Positions 33,753-42,416 of a DNA stretch of 56,837 bases are shown here, piece by piece. The notes beneath the pieces were generated by a model. The model did not search any database. It saw nothing but the letters and a program-made list of their open reading frames with translations, and was not told the origin of the DNA. Location: assembly GCA_045599965.1 (NCBI GenBank), contig JAZRXA010000066.1, positions 1-56,837 of the forward strand, given 5' to 3'. This stretch comes from RGIG5612 sp045599965. GTDB taxonomy: Bacteria > Bacillota > Clostridia > Lachnospirales > Lachnospiraceae. Every line of letters begins with the position of its first letter. Positions within the stretch are counted from its first letter, which is position 1. The position numbers were made by a program, and so were the translations under genes.

Positions 33753-35710
33753 TCTTGCTCCTTGAATGTTGGGACAGTTTCGTGCAGAGTTTTTCTAGCT
33801 TTTTCGTCATCGCCCTCTTTAACTGCTGCCTCTAACATTTCTAATTTTTCTTCGAGCGCTTCTTTTGTGAGCGGCTCATCTTTTTCTATATAAATTTTAT
33901 TGTTTTGCGTTTTTGTAAGTGTCTTTGAGTCGATTAGCAGTTCTTCGTAGAGTTTTTCGCCTGGACGAAGTCCTGTCTCTACAATATCTATATCTTTATA
34001 TGGTTCAAAGCCCATAAGGGTTATCATGTTTTCGGCTAGCTCTAGTATTTTAACTGGTTGGCCCATATCTAGGACAGAGAGTTCTCCGTTATTAGCCTTT
34101 GCTCCAGCCTCAAGAACTAGTTGGCTTGCTTCTGGGATTGTCATAAAGTATCTTATGATTTCTTTATCTGTAATTGTTACTGGTCCGCCGTTAGCAATTT
34201 GTTTCTTAAAGAGTGGGATTACGCTGCCAGCTGAGCCGAGTACGTTTCCAAATCTTGTGCAATTAAAGTTTACGTCTGTGTTTGTCTTTGCATGACTAAG
34301 CACTATCATCTCGCACATTCTCTTTGTTGCGCCCATTACATTTGTTGGGTTTACCGCTTTATCTGTGCTGACCATAATAAACTTAGATGCTTTATATTCT
34401 TCTGTCTTCTTTACTATCATAAGTGTTCCAAAGACATTGTTATTTATTGCTTCGCAAATATTTTTTTCCATGAGCGGGACATGTTTGTGGGCCGCTGCAT
34501 GAATAACTACATCCGGTTTATATTCGCTAAAGATTTTATCTAGCGCTTTTTCATCGCATACAGAGGCGATTTCCACACTTATATCTAGCGCATCTTTATA
34601 GGCAATTTTTAGTTCTTGTTGAATGTCGTAGGCACCGTTTTCGTAGATGTCTAAAACTACGAGTTTCTTTGGCTTCATCTTTGCGATTTGTCTGCAAAGC
34701 TCTGAGCCTATGCTTCCGCCTCCGCCAGTAATAAGAACAGTTTTTCCTTTGTAGTAAGCTTTTGTTTCTTCGCTATTTAGCTGTATTTCGTTTCTAAATA
34801 GCAGCTCTTCTGTATCGAACTCTCTTAGCGTTCTTTTTCCTACGCTTGCTGATTGTACTGTAGGATAATCATATACTTTTATTTTGTAGCCAGCTTTTTT
34901 ATAGTCATCGTATATTTTCTTTCTTTCTTCTACGTTCATTTCTGGAAGCGCAAAAATAATTTCTTGAACTTCTAATTCTCGTAAAATCTGTTTTGTTAAC
35001 TCTCCCTCGTTATATACTGGAATGCCATAAATAAGTCTGCCAACTTTATCTATGTCTACATCTATAAAACATACTGGTTGATATTGTGCTCTTTGGTTTG
35101 TTGTTAACTCTTCTGCGAGACTAACGCCCGTTCTTCCCGCTCCAACTATAGCCACATTAATTTTTCTGGCCATTATTTCTTCTGCGCCCGGTTCATCTGC
35201 ATTAATTTTTACTCGTCCAAAAGTTCTTAATCCGCCTCTAATAATTTTCCCCAGTTTAGTTCTTCTGTTTGCAGCCTGGTAAGCAAAGTAATATATGATT
35301 CTAATAGAAATGCCACCTACTAAGCTAAGGCATACTATTGAAAATAGGGATACGAACATAATATGTTCTAGTGGCAACAGGTTTTCAAGAATTAAATATA
35401 AAACGCCACCGCATACATCTGAAAGAATTAACTTAAGGTATGCGCCCATTCCTCCGTAGCGCCATACCTGCCTATATATATTAAACGCAAATCTCATTCC
35501 AAAAATGCAGACAAAGCCCACTATCATTTGCGATAAAACTCCTGTAGTGGTATAAACAGGGTCTGTGCTTATATGCAGGCCTATTATTAATAGTTCTGCA
35601 ATTACATAAATAATTAAATCGTAAACAACCAAGAGCCATCTGTTTCCGGTTCTTATCATGTTTCCATTTAATTCTGCTGTTTTTGTGTTTTTTGCACTTT
35701 TTTTGCTCAT
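33743..35710 (-). CDS. Membrane UDP-GlcNAc 4,6-dehydratase (PglF/CapD-like)
   Basis: 655 residues. Four N-terminal membrane segments (about 25-140), a first nucleotide-binding domain ('INVAIVGAGRTGVSLAEEL') and a C-terminal SDR domain ('VLITGGGGSIGSELCRQIAKM', 'STDKAVNPTNVMGATKRMCEM'). The Met in place of the SDR Tyr and the following Lys are normal for the large inner-membrane 4,6-dehydratases such as PglF and WbpM. It makes the 4-keto-6-deoxy sugar for the overlapping aminotransferase. There is no clear ribosome binding site. It is the sugar-nucleotide entry point of the second locus. Confidence 0.92.
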   Translation of the reverse strand: MSKKSAKNTKTAELNGNMIRTGNRWLLVVYDLIIYVIAELLIIGLHISTDPVYTTTGVLSQMIVGFVCIFGMRFAFNIYRQVWRYGGMGAYLKLILSDVCGGVLYLILENLLPLEHIMFVSLFSIVCLSLVGGISIRIIYYFAYQAANRRTKLGKIIRGGLRTFGRVKINADEPGAEEIMARKINVAIVGAGRTGVSLAEELTTNQRAQYQPVCFIDVDIDKVGRLIYGIPVYNEGELTKQILRELEVQEIIFALPEMNVEERKKIYDDYKKAGYKIKVYDYPTVQSASVGKRTLREFDTEELLFRNEIQLNSEETKAYYKGKTVLITGGGGSIGSELCRQIAKMKPKKLVVLDIYENGAYDIQQELKIAYKDALDISVEIASVCDEKALDKIFSEYKPDVVIHAAAHKHVPLMEKNICEAINNNVFGTLMIVKKTEEYKASKFIMVSTDKAVNPTNVMGATKRMCEMIVLSHAKTNTDVNFNCTRFGNVLGSAGSVIPLFKKQIANGGPVTITDKEIIRYFMTIPEASQLVLEAGAKANNGELSVLDMGQPVKILELAENMITLMGFEPYKDIDIVETGLRPGEKLYEELLIDSKTLTKTQNNKIYIEKDEPLTKEALEEKLEMLEAAVKEGDDEKARKTLHETVPTFKEQECK

Positions 35711-35731
35711 AATTTTTTAGCTGTACCCTAT

Positions 35732-36916
35732 TTAAAAGGATGTTTCCTTAATTATTTCCAAAACTTTTTTTGCGCGTTTTTCTGCATCTTCTATATCGCT
35801 TGCCCTAGCAACAATATATCCGCAGCCATCTAGATTTGTATGATACTCGTTTACTTTATCGCCAACGCTCATGTGATGATAAATTTCTACATCATAATCT
35901 TTTTCTAATTGACTAAAATCAGGAAGTTTTTTTACGATGCCTTCGTCAAATGCTAGTAGTTTAGTTGCTACTGCGCTATGTTCATGTATCGTCCAATCGA
36001 CGGTATCGCCTACTGCTGCCTTAAGCATTGCGCCTACATAATCAATTCCTGTTCCATAAGGAACGACGCATGGGCCAATCATGTTTCCACCCATTCTAGC
36101 CCCTATATCAACAATGTGCACTTTGCCTTCTTTTGTGACTAGTAAATCCATGTTTACTGAGCCTGTGTTTATTTCAAGCGCCTCGATTGCTTTTTGTACG
36201 CATGTTTTAATTTTATTTTCCAGCTCCCCAGAAAGATCTGTTGGAATTGCATGCCCCAACTCTGCATAATAAGGCGGCTTTGTCATCCACTTTTTCATAA
36301 CCCCCAGTACATGAATTTCTCCATCTACAACGAGGCTTTCGGCTCCGTATTCATTGCCTTCAATAAAGCTTTCTATTTCTGCTTTGTTTGTAATGGAGCC
36401 TTCTAGGGCATACTTACAAGCCCTCTCTAATTCTTCTGGTTTATCTACTCTGCTGGCTCCTCTACTTCCTGAACCATCGCAGGGCTTAACCATAACCGGG
36501 TAATGTAGTTTTTTTGACAGTTGCTGTAGATTCGTATCGCTACTTACCTCGAAGGTTTGCTCTGTATCGTCGACTTTATTTTCATATAAGCATTTTCTTA
36601 CAAGATATTTATTCTTGATTTTTTGTGCCGTTTCGTATTTTAGTCCAAAAAGTCCCATTTCGTTAGCTATATAAGCTGTTGTTAAAACACCAAAGTCTGT
36701 TGCTGCTGTAAGGACTCCGTCTATTTGATTTTCTTTAGCAAATTTTAAGCATGCCTCTTCATCTACAATATCAATTGTCTTATATTTATCGGCATATTGA
36801 AATCCAATAGCGTTTGGGTCGCCGTCGACAGCTATTGTGTAATATCCCATTATCTTTGCTTTTTTTATTACAAAACTTTGTAAAAATCCTGCGCCAATAA
36901 TTAATATCTTTTTCAC
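35732..36916 (-). CDS. ATP-grasp ligase (second copy)
   Basis: 394 residues, the same architecture as the gene at 18325-19515: 'KKILIIGAGFLQSFVIKKAK', 'VMVKPCDGSGSRGASRVD', 'EIESFIEGNEYGAESLVVDG' and 'SVNMDLLVTKEGKVHIVDIGARMGGNM'. Lies between the 4-amino-sugar genes and a PLP decarboxylase. That context suggests ligation of an amino acid to an amino sugar or carrier, for example with later decarboxylation as in the BtrJ/BtrK pair of butirosin synthesis. This reading is inference. The start lies 25 bases past the decarboxylase stop. Confidence 0.8.
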   Translation of the reverse strand: MKKILIIGAGFLQSFVIKKAKIMGYYTIAVDGDPNAIGFQYADKYKTIDIVDEEACLKFAKENQIDGVLTAATDFGVLTTAYIANEMGLFGLKYETAQKIKNKYLVRKCLYENKVDDTEQTFEVSSDTNLQQLSKKLHYPVMVKPCDGSGSRGASRVDKPEELERACKYALEGSITNKAEIESFIEGNEYGAESLVVDGEIHVLGVMKKWMTKPPYYAELGHAIPTDLSGELENKIKTCVQKAIEALEINTGSVNMDLLVTKEGKVHIVDIGARMGGNMIGPCVVPYGTGIDYVGAMLKAAVGDTVDWTIHEHSAVATKLLAFDEGIVKKLPDFSQLEKDYDVEIYHHMSVGDKVNEYHTNLDGCGYIVARASDIEDAEKRAKKVLEIIKETSF

Positions 36917-36940
36917 TAATTTATCTCCAGGAAAACGAAA

Positions 36941-38116
36941 TTAAAATTTTTGTTTTCTCATAAAATCTTCGGCGGTCCATTTTTCACATACAAGTTCAAT
37001 TTTGCCATCGTTTTCCACATAAATCGGTGGTTGAAACTTAATAAAATTTGAAGATGATGTATATGTATATGCGCCAACTTTATGATATATAATTTTGTCG
37101 CCTTCTTTTAATTCCGGTTTGCTTATAAGTTCAAACAGTCTATCGCCTTCGACGCATGTAAATCCTACGACAACTTGCTTGTCACAAACTTTTCTATTTT
37201 GATAATCATCCGCTTCTATTTCGTAGAAGTGTGATGTTTTTCTAAACATTGGATCTATTTGTGTTCTTCCGCCGTCTGTAACAACAAATCTATTGTATAT
37301 AGTATCTTTTACATCAACGACGCTAGTAACATAATCTATTGCTGCCGAAAGTATTGACATTCCCGGTTCAACAATCAATGTTGTTTCTTTTTCGTTAAAG
37401 CCTTTTGAAAGTTCTTTGGAGATAACTTCAAAATATTCTTTATATCCTGGGCGATTTTCTAGTCCGCCAAAGAAGCCTCCACCAACATCAACATATTCTA
37501 ATTTTAGATTTAGTGCGTTTGCTATCTCGCAAGCTTTTTTTGAGATTGCAGCATATGCTTCTAGCACTCTGCTAGGTATAGAATTATGCAGATGTATTCC
37601 AACAATGCTTGCGTTTGGTATTTCTTTTATTGTTTCTATAGCTTTTTTTAAATCGCCGTTTTCATAGCTTATGCCGAAGCGGCTGCCTTCAGTACCTGCA
37701 GCAGTAATGCCTGGGCACATACTTTCTAAATTGAAATTAACCCTTATGCCGATTTTTTTCTCTACATCGTCTGGGAGCTCTTTTATCCATTCGATTTCTC
37801 TATTTGAATCGATATTAACAATTCCGCCACCTATAATATGATTTTGGAATGATTCTTTTTCTTTTGCTATTCCATTATAAATAATATTGTTTGGAACAAA
37901 TCCGGTTGCCTTAGCTAACGAATATTCGTCGTCTGAAACAACCTCTGCTAAAAAGCCTTGCTCTTTCATGTACTTAAGAACCCATGGCATTGAGTTTGAT
38001 TTAACCGAATAGCCTACTTTTGTGTTTGGCCAATATTTTTGCATAGCAAAATTAAGCTCTTTTACAGAGTTATCAAATGTGGCTTTATGAATTATATAAT
38101 ATGGTGTGTTATTCAT
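36941..38116 (-). CDS. Group IV PLP-dependent amino acid decarboxylase (LysA-like fold)
   Basis: 391 residues from the ATG at 38116, where the family N-terminus 'TPYYIIHKATFDNSV' begins and AAAGG lies about eight bases upstream; the longer frame to 38161 overlaps the acyltransferase. The PLP Lys39 is in 'VGYSVKSNS', and 'YVDVGGGFFGG', 'TLIVEPGMSILSAA' and 'GFTCVEGDRLFE' complete the diaminopimelate/ornithine/arginine decarboxylase-type fold. True LysA usually sits in lysine operons; here it is beside an ATP-grasp gene in a polysaccharide locus. The enzyme probably makes or edits a special amine or aminoacyl group, as BtrK does on a carrier protein. The exact substrate is not known. Confidence 0.8.
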   Translation of the reverse strand: MNNTPYYIIHKATFDNSVKELNFAMQKYWPNTKVGYSVKSNSMPWVLKYMKEQGFLAEVVSDDEYSLAKATGFVPNNIIYNGIAKEKESFQNHIIGGGIVNIDSNREIEWIKELPDDVEKKIGIRVNFNLESMCPGITAAGTEGSRFGISYENGDLKKAIETIKEIPNASIVGIHLHNSIPSRVLEAYAAISKKACEIANALNLKLEYVDVGGGFFGGLENRPGYKEYFEVISKELSKGFNEKETTLIVEPGMSILSAAIDYVTSVVDVKDTIYNRFVVTDGGRTQIDPMFRKTSHFYEIEADDYQNRKVCDKQVVVGFTCVEGDRLFELISKPELKEGDKIIYHKVGAYTYTSSSNFIKFQPPIYVENDGKIELVCEKWTAEDFMRKQKF

Positions 38117-38147
38117 TAACCGTACCTTTTTCGATTTTTTTACATCA

Positions 38148-39533
38148 TTATATTTTATCACATTTAGTTTTTAACTTAAAGATAATTAGTGAGGCTATTA
38201 GTTCTGCTGCCATCGCAATTATCATTATAATTATATTGCCTTGTGGCAGGATTTTTATCAGTGCCACTCTTAAGATTTCATCTAAGAGTGTGTGTACTAG
38301 TAGTATATACATGCTCGCTTTTCCTAGCAGCGCAAGAAAGTTTGATATTGCCGGGCAGCCATCTACTAAAAGGGTGCATAGCATGTATGTCGTAAGGATT
38401 CCTGCAAGGGCGCCGATTATTCCTAGCGCATATAGGTTATAGTTTCTTCGCGAAAGTTCTACGCTTCCTTTATAAATCATGTGCGCCCAGATTGGCGTAA
38501 GGACAAAGTAAAGCACTAGATGCTCTTTTACGTATTCTAGAACTTTGAATTTTTTGAACAGGTGGCCAGCGTGGTAGAAAACTAACGAGTATAGGGCTAT
38601 ATCAAAGCTCCACGGGAGCCAATAACCGGCTTTTCCAATTACTACGCCTCCGATTGATAACACTACTACGACTATCGTGACAATCCATTCTTTTTTGCAG
38701 ATTTTTTGAATCAGCGTGTATAGGATTCTTACGACGAACAACATTAAGATAAACCATGCCGGGCCGATTGACTCTACGTTTGTTAGGATGTCTTTTGTTA
38801 AGATTACGCCTGAGAGGTATTTTTTAAGTGCTTCTAGGAAGAACTGGCCTGACCAGTTAGGTATATTTATTAATATTTGAACTACAGCGAACGCCGCATA
38901 CGGAATCAGAAGCGTTTTTGCTGAAGATTTTAATGTGTCTTTCAGGCTTTTTTCTTTACTAAAAAAGTAGCCGGAAACTACTACGAAGGCCGCCATATGA
39001 CACGAATAAATAATTTTTATTAATGAATCACCTATCCAATAGTGGCCAACTATCATAGATATTATAAAAAAGCCTCTTAAAACGTCGAGAGATAAATCTC
39101 GCGGCTTTTTATTTTGCCCTATGCCCTCTTGTTGCTTTTCAAGCTTTCTTTGTTCGTAGGTTTCTTTTCTTTTTAGTGTTTTACTTACTAGCAAATCTAT
39201 CGTCACTGCGACTTTCGTTATTGCTTTATTTAACCATCCGATTTTTTCTAGTGCTTTATAGGCTTTTGTGTTTTTTGCTAAGCATACTAAAAATATTATG
39301 ATGGCCAATGGCAGCGCAATAAATGGCACCCATTTAAAAATTACCAGTTCTATATTTTCGCCTATTATTTTTGTTATTACTAAAATCGACGGATCATGTA
39401 CCAGAATTATTTCGACAATGATTTTTATTAGAATTATTGCTGTGCATATGACAAAATACAAGATTGCGTATCGCGTTAGATTCTTGTTTATAAACACTTC
39501 ATCTATTTGTTGTTTTCTTTGTTTTTGTTCCAT
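38148..39533 (-). CDS. Acyltransferase-3 family membrane protein with N-terminal extension
   Basis: 461 residues. An N-terminal part with two membrane segments (about 17-40 and 68-86) and a basic cytoplasmic linker (about 115-145) precedes the acyltransferase-3 core: 'RDLSLDVLRGFFIISMIVGHYW' with the catalytic-region R and H, 'MAAFVVVSGYFFSKEKSL', 'GPAWFILMLFVVRILYTLI'. The core is about 310 residues, with 9-10 membrane segments. The extension is not usual for this family. It is the head gene of the second locus; a -10-like TAAAAT lies 14 bases before the ATG, with no ribosome binding site. Confidence 0.85.
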   Translation of the reverse strand: MEQKQRKQQIDEVFINKNLTRYAILYFVICTAIILIKIIVEIILVHDPSILVITKIIGENIELVIFKWVPFIALPLAIIIFLVCLAKNTKAYKALEKIGWLNKAITKVAVTIDLLVSKTLKRKETYEQRKLEKQQEGIGQNKKPRDLSLDVLRGFFIISMIVGHYWIGDSLIKIIYSCHMAAFVVVSGYFFSKEKSLKDTLKSSAKTLLIPYAAFAVVQILINIPNWSGQFFLEALKKYLSGVILTKDILTNVESIGPAWFILMLFVVRILYTLIQKICKKEWIVTIVVVVLSIGGVVIGKAGYWLPWSFDIALYSLVFYHAGHLFKKFKVLEYVKEHLVLYFVLTPIWAHMIYKGSVELSRRNYNLYALGIIGALAGILTTYMLCTLLVDGCPAISNFLALLGKASMYILLVHTLLDEILRVALIKILPQGNIIIMIIAMAAELIASLIIFKLKTKCDKI

Positions 39534-39547
39534 AATTTTTCAGTTAG

Positions 39548-39581
39548 ATTTTACCATAGCGGCGTGCTTTTGTGGTAAAAT
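39548..39581. promoter_or_regulatory. Divergent -10 elements forming an inverted repeat
   Basis: ATTTTACCA (39548-39556) and TGGTAAAAT (39573-39581) are perfect inverted copies between the divergent starts at 39533 and 39591. Each contains TAAAAT as a -10 in the outward direction. Neither gene has a ribosome binding site and the -35 elements are weak, which fits activator- or repressor-binding here. Confidence 0.4.
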
Positions 39582-39590
39582 AAAAAAGTT

Positions 39591-40970
39591 ATGAAAAGGT
39601 TTTTGAAGGTCTTTTTAATAAGCATCGTTGCTCTTATATTGACTTTTGTGCCGGCTAGCATTTCGTTTGCTGGCGTTTGGCCGGCTGACCCAGCGCCAGA
39701 TACGGACTCGGTTGTTATTATGGAGGCGTATTCATCGAACGTTCTTTTTGAAAAGGACGCCAACGCTTTGCGCTACCCTGCTAGTACGACAAAAATTCTT
39801 ACCTGCCTTTTAGCAATCGAAAATTCTTCGATGGATGAAGTTGTGGAGTTTTCTTCGCGCGCGGTCAACCTTGAAGAAGGCGCCGTTACTATCGATTCTA
39901 TTGAAGGCGAGCAAATGCGTATGGAAGATGCTCTTTATGGGCTGATGCTTCCTTCTGGTAACGACTGTGCTGTTGCGATTGCGGAGCATGTTGCGGGCTC
40001 AGTTGAAGCCTTTGCAGACATGATGAACGCTCGTGCGCAAAAGATTGGCGCGACAAATTCTCATTTTGTTAGTCCAAACGGTCTTTATGACGATGAACAT
40101 TATACGACGGCACATGATATGGCCCTTATTGCGCAAGCGGCTTTCAAAAATTCTGTCTTTGTTAAAATTATCAGCACTCAAAAATATATTGCCGCGCCTA
40201 CTAACAAAACTGACGAAGAGCGCGAGTTTATGAATACTAATCAGTTAATTCATCCTTCGTCGAAATTTTATGACGAGAGGGTTATTGGTGGCAAGACGGG
40301 CTTTCTTTATGAGTCTGGCAGATGCCTTGTTTCTTTTGCGAATCAAAACGATTTGACAATTATTACTGTGCAACTTGGCGGCAACTTAAAAGAGGTTTTT
40401 AGCGAGACAACTCCTCTTTTAGATTATGTTTATTCGAATTTTTCTATGCAACGCGCCGCCCAGTTTGAGAATCGTTTTTCGTTTGCTTCTTCGAAGTCTA
40501 AGATTGCTCTTGATTCCAGCGCGCAGATTCTTATGCTAAACTCTGTGCCTCTTTCGGATGTAGACTCGACTATTACTTTTGCAAAAGACTTAAGCGATGA
40601 AGAGCGAAAAAAGGCTATGGAGAACGGTTCTTACGAGAAAGGTTCTAAGCTTTATGCAATAATTAATTATGAGGTTGATGGTCATGAGCTTGGCTCTGTT
40701 AACGTTTATTCCGTGCCTAAGCTTAAGATCTCGAAAGCGTCCTTTATCAGCGTTAAGTACATTAACGTTGTGTTCGTAATTATTTTTGTAGTTTTGATTT
40801 TGATTATAACTGCGTCGATTATCGCGTCTAAGAAAAAAGCGCCAAAGAGGCGCAAAGTTTCTAATAGTTCTAGCGGTAGACGTTCTAGTGCTAGAGGTTC
40901 TAACTCGACTCGCTCTAGTTCGTCACGCTCTAATTCGGCCCGTTCTAGTTCATCTCGTTCTAGACGATAA
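39591..40970 (+). CDS. D-alanyl-D-alanine carboxypeptidase with a Ser/Arg-rich tail
   Basis: 459 residues. A signal peptide (1-27), then a class A low-mass penicillin-binding protein domain with Ser65-Thr-Thr-Lys68, Ser122-Gly-Asn124 and Lys235-Thr-Gly237. It trims the terminal D-Ala from peptidoglycan stem peptides outside the cell. A C-terminal domain follows, then a membrane segment (about 390-412) instead of the usual amphipathic anchor. The last 45 residues are cytoplasmic and almost only Lys/Arg/Ser ('SSSRSNSARSSSSRSRR'), encoded by a degenerate 12-base repeat. It is DacF/PBP5-like. The stop overlaps the convergent phosphopantetheinyl transferase gene by 11 bases. Confidence 0.92.
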   Translation: MKRFLKVFLISIVALILTFVPASISFAGVWPADPAPDTDSVVIMEAYSSNVLFEKDANALRYPASTTKILTCLLAIENSSMDEVVEFSSRAVNLEEGAVTIDSIEGEQMRMEDALYGLMLPSGNDCAVAIAEHVAGSVEAFADMMNARAQKIGATNSHFVSPNGLYDDEHYTTAHDMALIAQAAFKNSVFVKIISTQKYIAAPTNKTDEEREFMNTNQLIHPSSKFYDERVIGGKTGFLYESGRCLVSFANQNDLTIITVQLGGNLKEVFSETTPLLDYVYSNFSMQRAAQFENRFSFASSKSKIALDSSAQILMLNSVPLSDVDSTITFAKDLSDEERKKAMENGSYEKGSKLYAIINYEVDGHELGSVNVYSVPKLKISKASFISVKYINVVFVIIFVVLILIITASIIASKKKAPKRRKVSNSSSGRRSSARGSNSTRSSSSRSNSARSSSSRSRR

Positions 40971-41661
40971 GCGTTTTTGCTGATAAGAGTTCTACGCTTA
41001 TTGGTTCTTTTTGCATTGTTGCAACAGCAAGCATATAGTTTGCATCAAATCTAAAATCCGCATTCTCTATTTCACTTGATCTAAAAACATGAACATATCT
41101 TTGCTTAAGATTTTCTAAGTTTGTTACAAGTTTTTCTTCTGTTACTCTAAACTCGTTTGGTCTAACTGCGAGGCCGCAACCAAGATTTTTAAGATAGCTT
41201 TCCTTTCCCACCCAGCATTCGTAAAAATATTTTTTCTTTTCGAGCGGGTTAGTAATAAAGCTAAGAACAAGCATCTCTTCTTCATGTAAGATTTTATCTA
41301 AGTGCTCCACCTCTTTTGTTTTGATTGTTTCAATATCTATTCCGACCGGCGCATCTGCGATTGCTAATGCTGCGTAGTCTTTCGAGTGGGACATGTTGAA
41401 ATATATTTTTTCAAAGCCGTTTACTTTTGTATTTAGTATTAGATTGCCACTTTCTTCTTCGGTGATATCTAGCGGCAAAGTAATCTCTTTATCTAAAGCT
41501 TTCAGCGCATGAATTAATAAAAGCTCTACACATGCGCTAAGTTGCTTGTCGTCATCATGAGTGCACTTTTCGATTTTTACTTTGCGACCCTCCGAAAAGA
41601 TTGCCTCGTCATATTTAATATTTTCAAGTTCGTTTCTGTCTAATAGATAAGCTTTAACCAT
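40960..41661 (-). CDS. 4'-phosphopantetheinyl transferase (Sfp-type)
   Basis: 233 residues, the size of Sfp-type enzymes. 'YFNMSHSKDYAALAIADAPVGIDIETIK' contains the Mg-binding GIDIE, and 'YECWVGKESYLKNLGCGL' contains the W-x-x-K-E-[SA] motif. It moves phosphopantetheine from CoA to a carrier protein. A GAGGG site precedes the ATG. Sfp-type enzymes usually serve secondary-metabolite or special carrier proteins, but no acyl or peptidyl carrier gene is visible in the window. The stop meets the carboxypeptidase gene head-on. Confidence 0.9.
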   Translation of the reverse strand: MVKAYLLDRNELENIKYDEAIFSEGRKVKIEKCTHDDDKQLSACVELLLIHALKALDKEITLPLDITEEESGNLILNTKVNGFEKIYFNMSHSKDYAALAIADAPVGIDIETIKTKEVEHLDKILHEEEMLVLSFITNPLEKKKYFYECWVGKESYLKNLGCGLAVRPNEFRVTEEKLVTNLENLKQRYVHVFRSSEIENADFRFDANYMLAVATMQKEPISVELLSAKTLIV

Positions 41662-41675
41662 AATTCCCTCAGTGT

Positions 41676-42293
41676 TTATTTTATAAAATGTGTAGAGACT
41701 CTTTCTTCTGTCTTAGGAAGGCCATATTTTTCTTTGCCTAGCGCAATGCTCTTCATAAGGAATGTCATATTTCTTGCTAGGGTCCTCATCGTTTGCAAGC
41801 CTTCTTCATCTTTCTTTGCATCACCCGGAATTAATCCATGCACGCTATTCCAATACTGGCTTGATGCAACAGGCATTCCCTGGATTGTAAAATATTTGTT
41901 GAGTTGATCGAAGGTTGCTGAGCATCCTCCTCTTCTGGCAACTGCTACGCTAGCGCCTACCTTCATATACTTTTCATATCCTGTGCTGTAAAAAAGTCTG
42001 TCGAGGAATGAAATTATTGTTCCGTTTGCACTAGCAAAATAAACTGGTGAACAAACAATAAGTCCATCTGCTTCTTCTAATTTTTTAGCGGCCTCGTTAA
42101 CATCATCATCGACTACGCACTTTCCAAGCTTTACACATTGTAAGCATCCAACGCAGCCTCTTATATCTTTGCCGCCGATATGCATAACATCGCACTCGAC
42201 TTCTTCTTCCTTAAATGTTTCAACTAGTTCATTTATCGCTATTGCCGTATTGCCATTATCTTTTGGACTTCCATTAATAATTAATACTTTCAT
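41676..42293 (-). CDS. Flavodoxin-fold NAD(P)H:FMN oxidoreductase
   Basis: 205 residues. 'MKVLIINGSPKDNGNTAIAINELV' is the FMN phosphate loop of the iron-sulfur flavoprotein/NADPH-dependent FMN reductase family. The 'GCVGCLQCVKLGKCVVDDD' Cys cluster (C-x2-C-x2-C-x5-C) is the compact form seen in clostridial and methanogen iron-sulfur flavoproteins. 'VCSPVYFASANGTIISFLDR' is the second FMN contact. The start has an AAGGAGA site and lies 15 bases from the transferase stop, so they probably share a transcript. Likely a cytoplasmic redox enzyme; the physiological partner is unknown. Confidence 0.85.
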   Translation of the reverse strand: MKVLIINGSPKDNGNTAIAINELVETFKEEEVECDVMHIGGKDIRGCVGCLQCVKLGKCVVDDDVNEAAKKLEEADGLIVCSPVYFASANGTIISFLDRLFYSTGYEKYMKVGASVAVARRGGCSATFDQLNKYFTIQGMPVASSQYWNSVHGLIPGDAKKDEEGLQTMRTLARNMTFLMKSIALGKEKYGLPKTEERVSTHFIK

Positions 42294-42416
42294 ATCTTCT
42301 CCTTCACTTATATGTAAAGCACTTGACTTTTAATCAAGCCATCTAAACCCAATTAAAGTATACACCCACAAATTTCATGTTTCAAACACTGTATCAATTT
42401 GCAACTTGCCAAGGCC

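Noticed and set aside
40860..40970. CRISPR-like or satellite repeat at the end of the carboxypeptidase gene
   Set aside because: The repeats are degenerate 12-base units in frame within the gene and encode Arg-Ser; there are no spacers.
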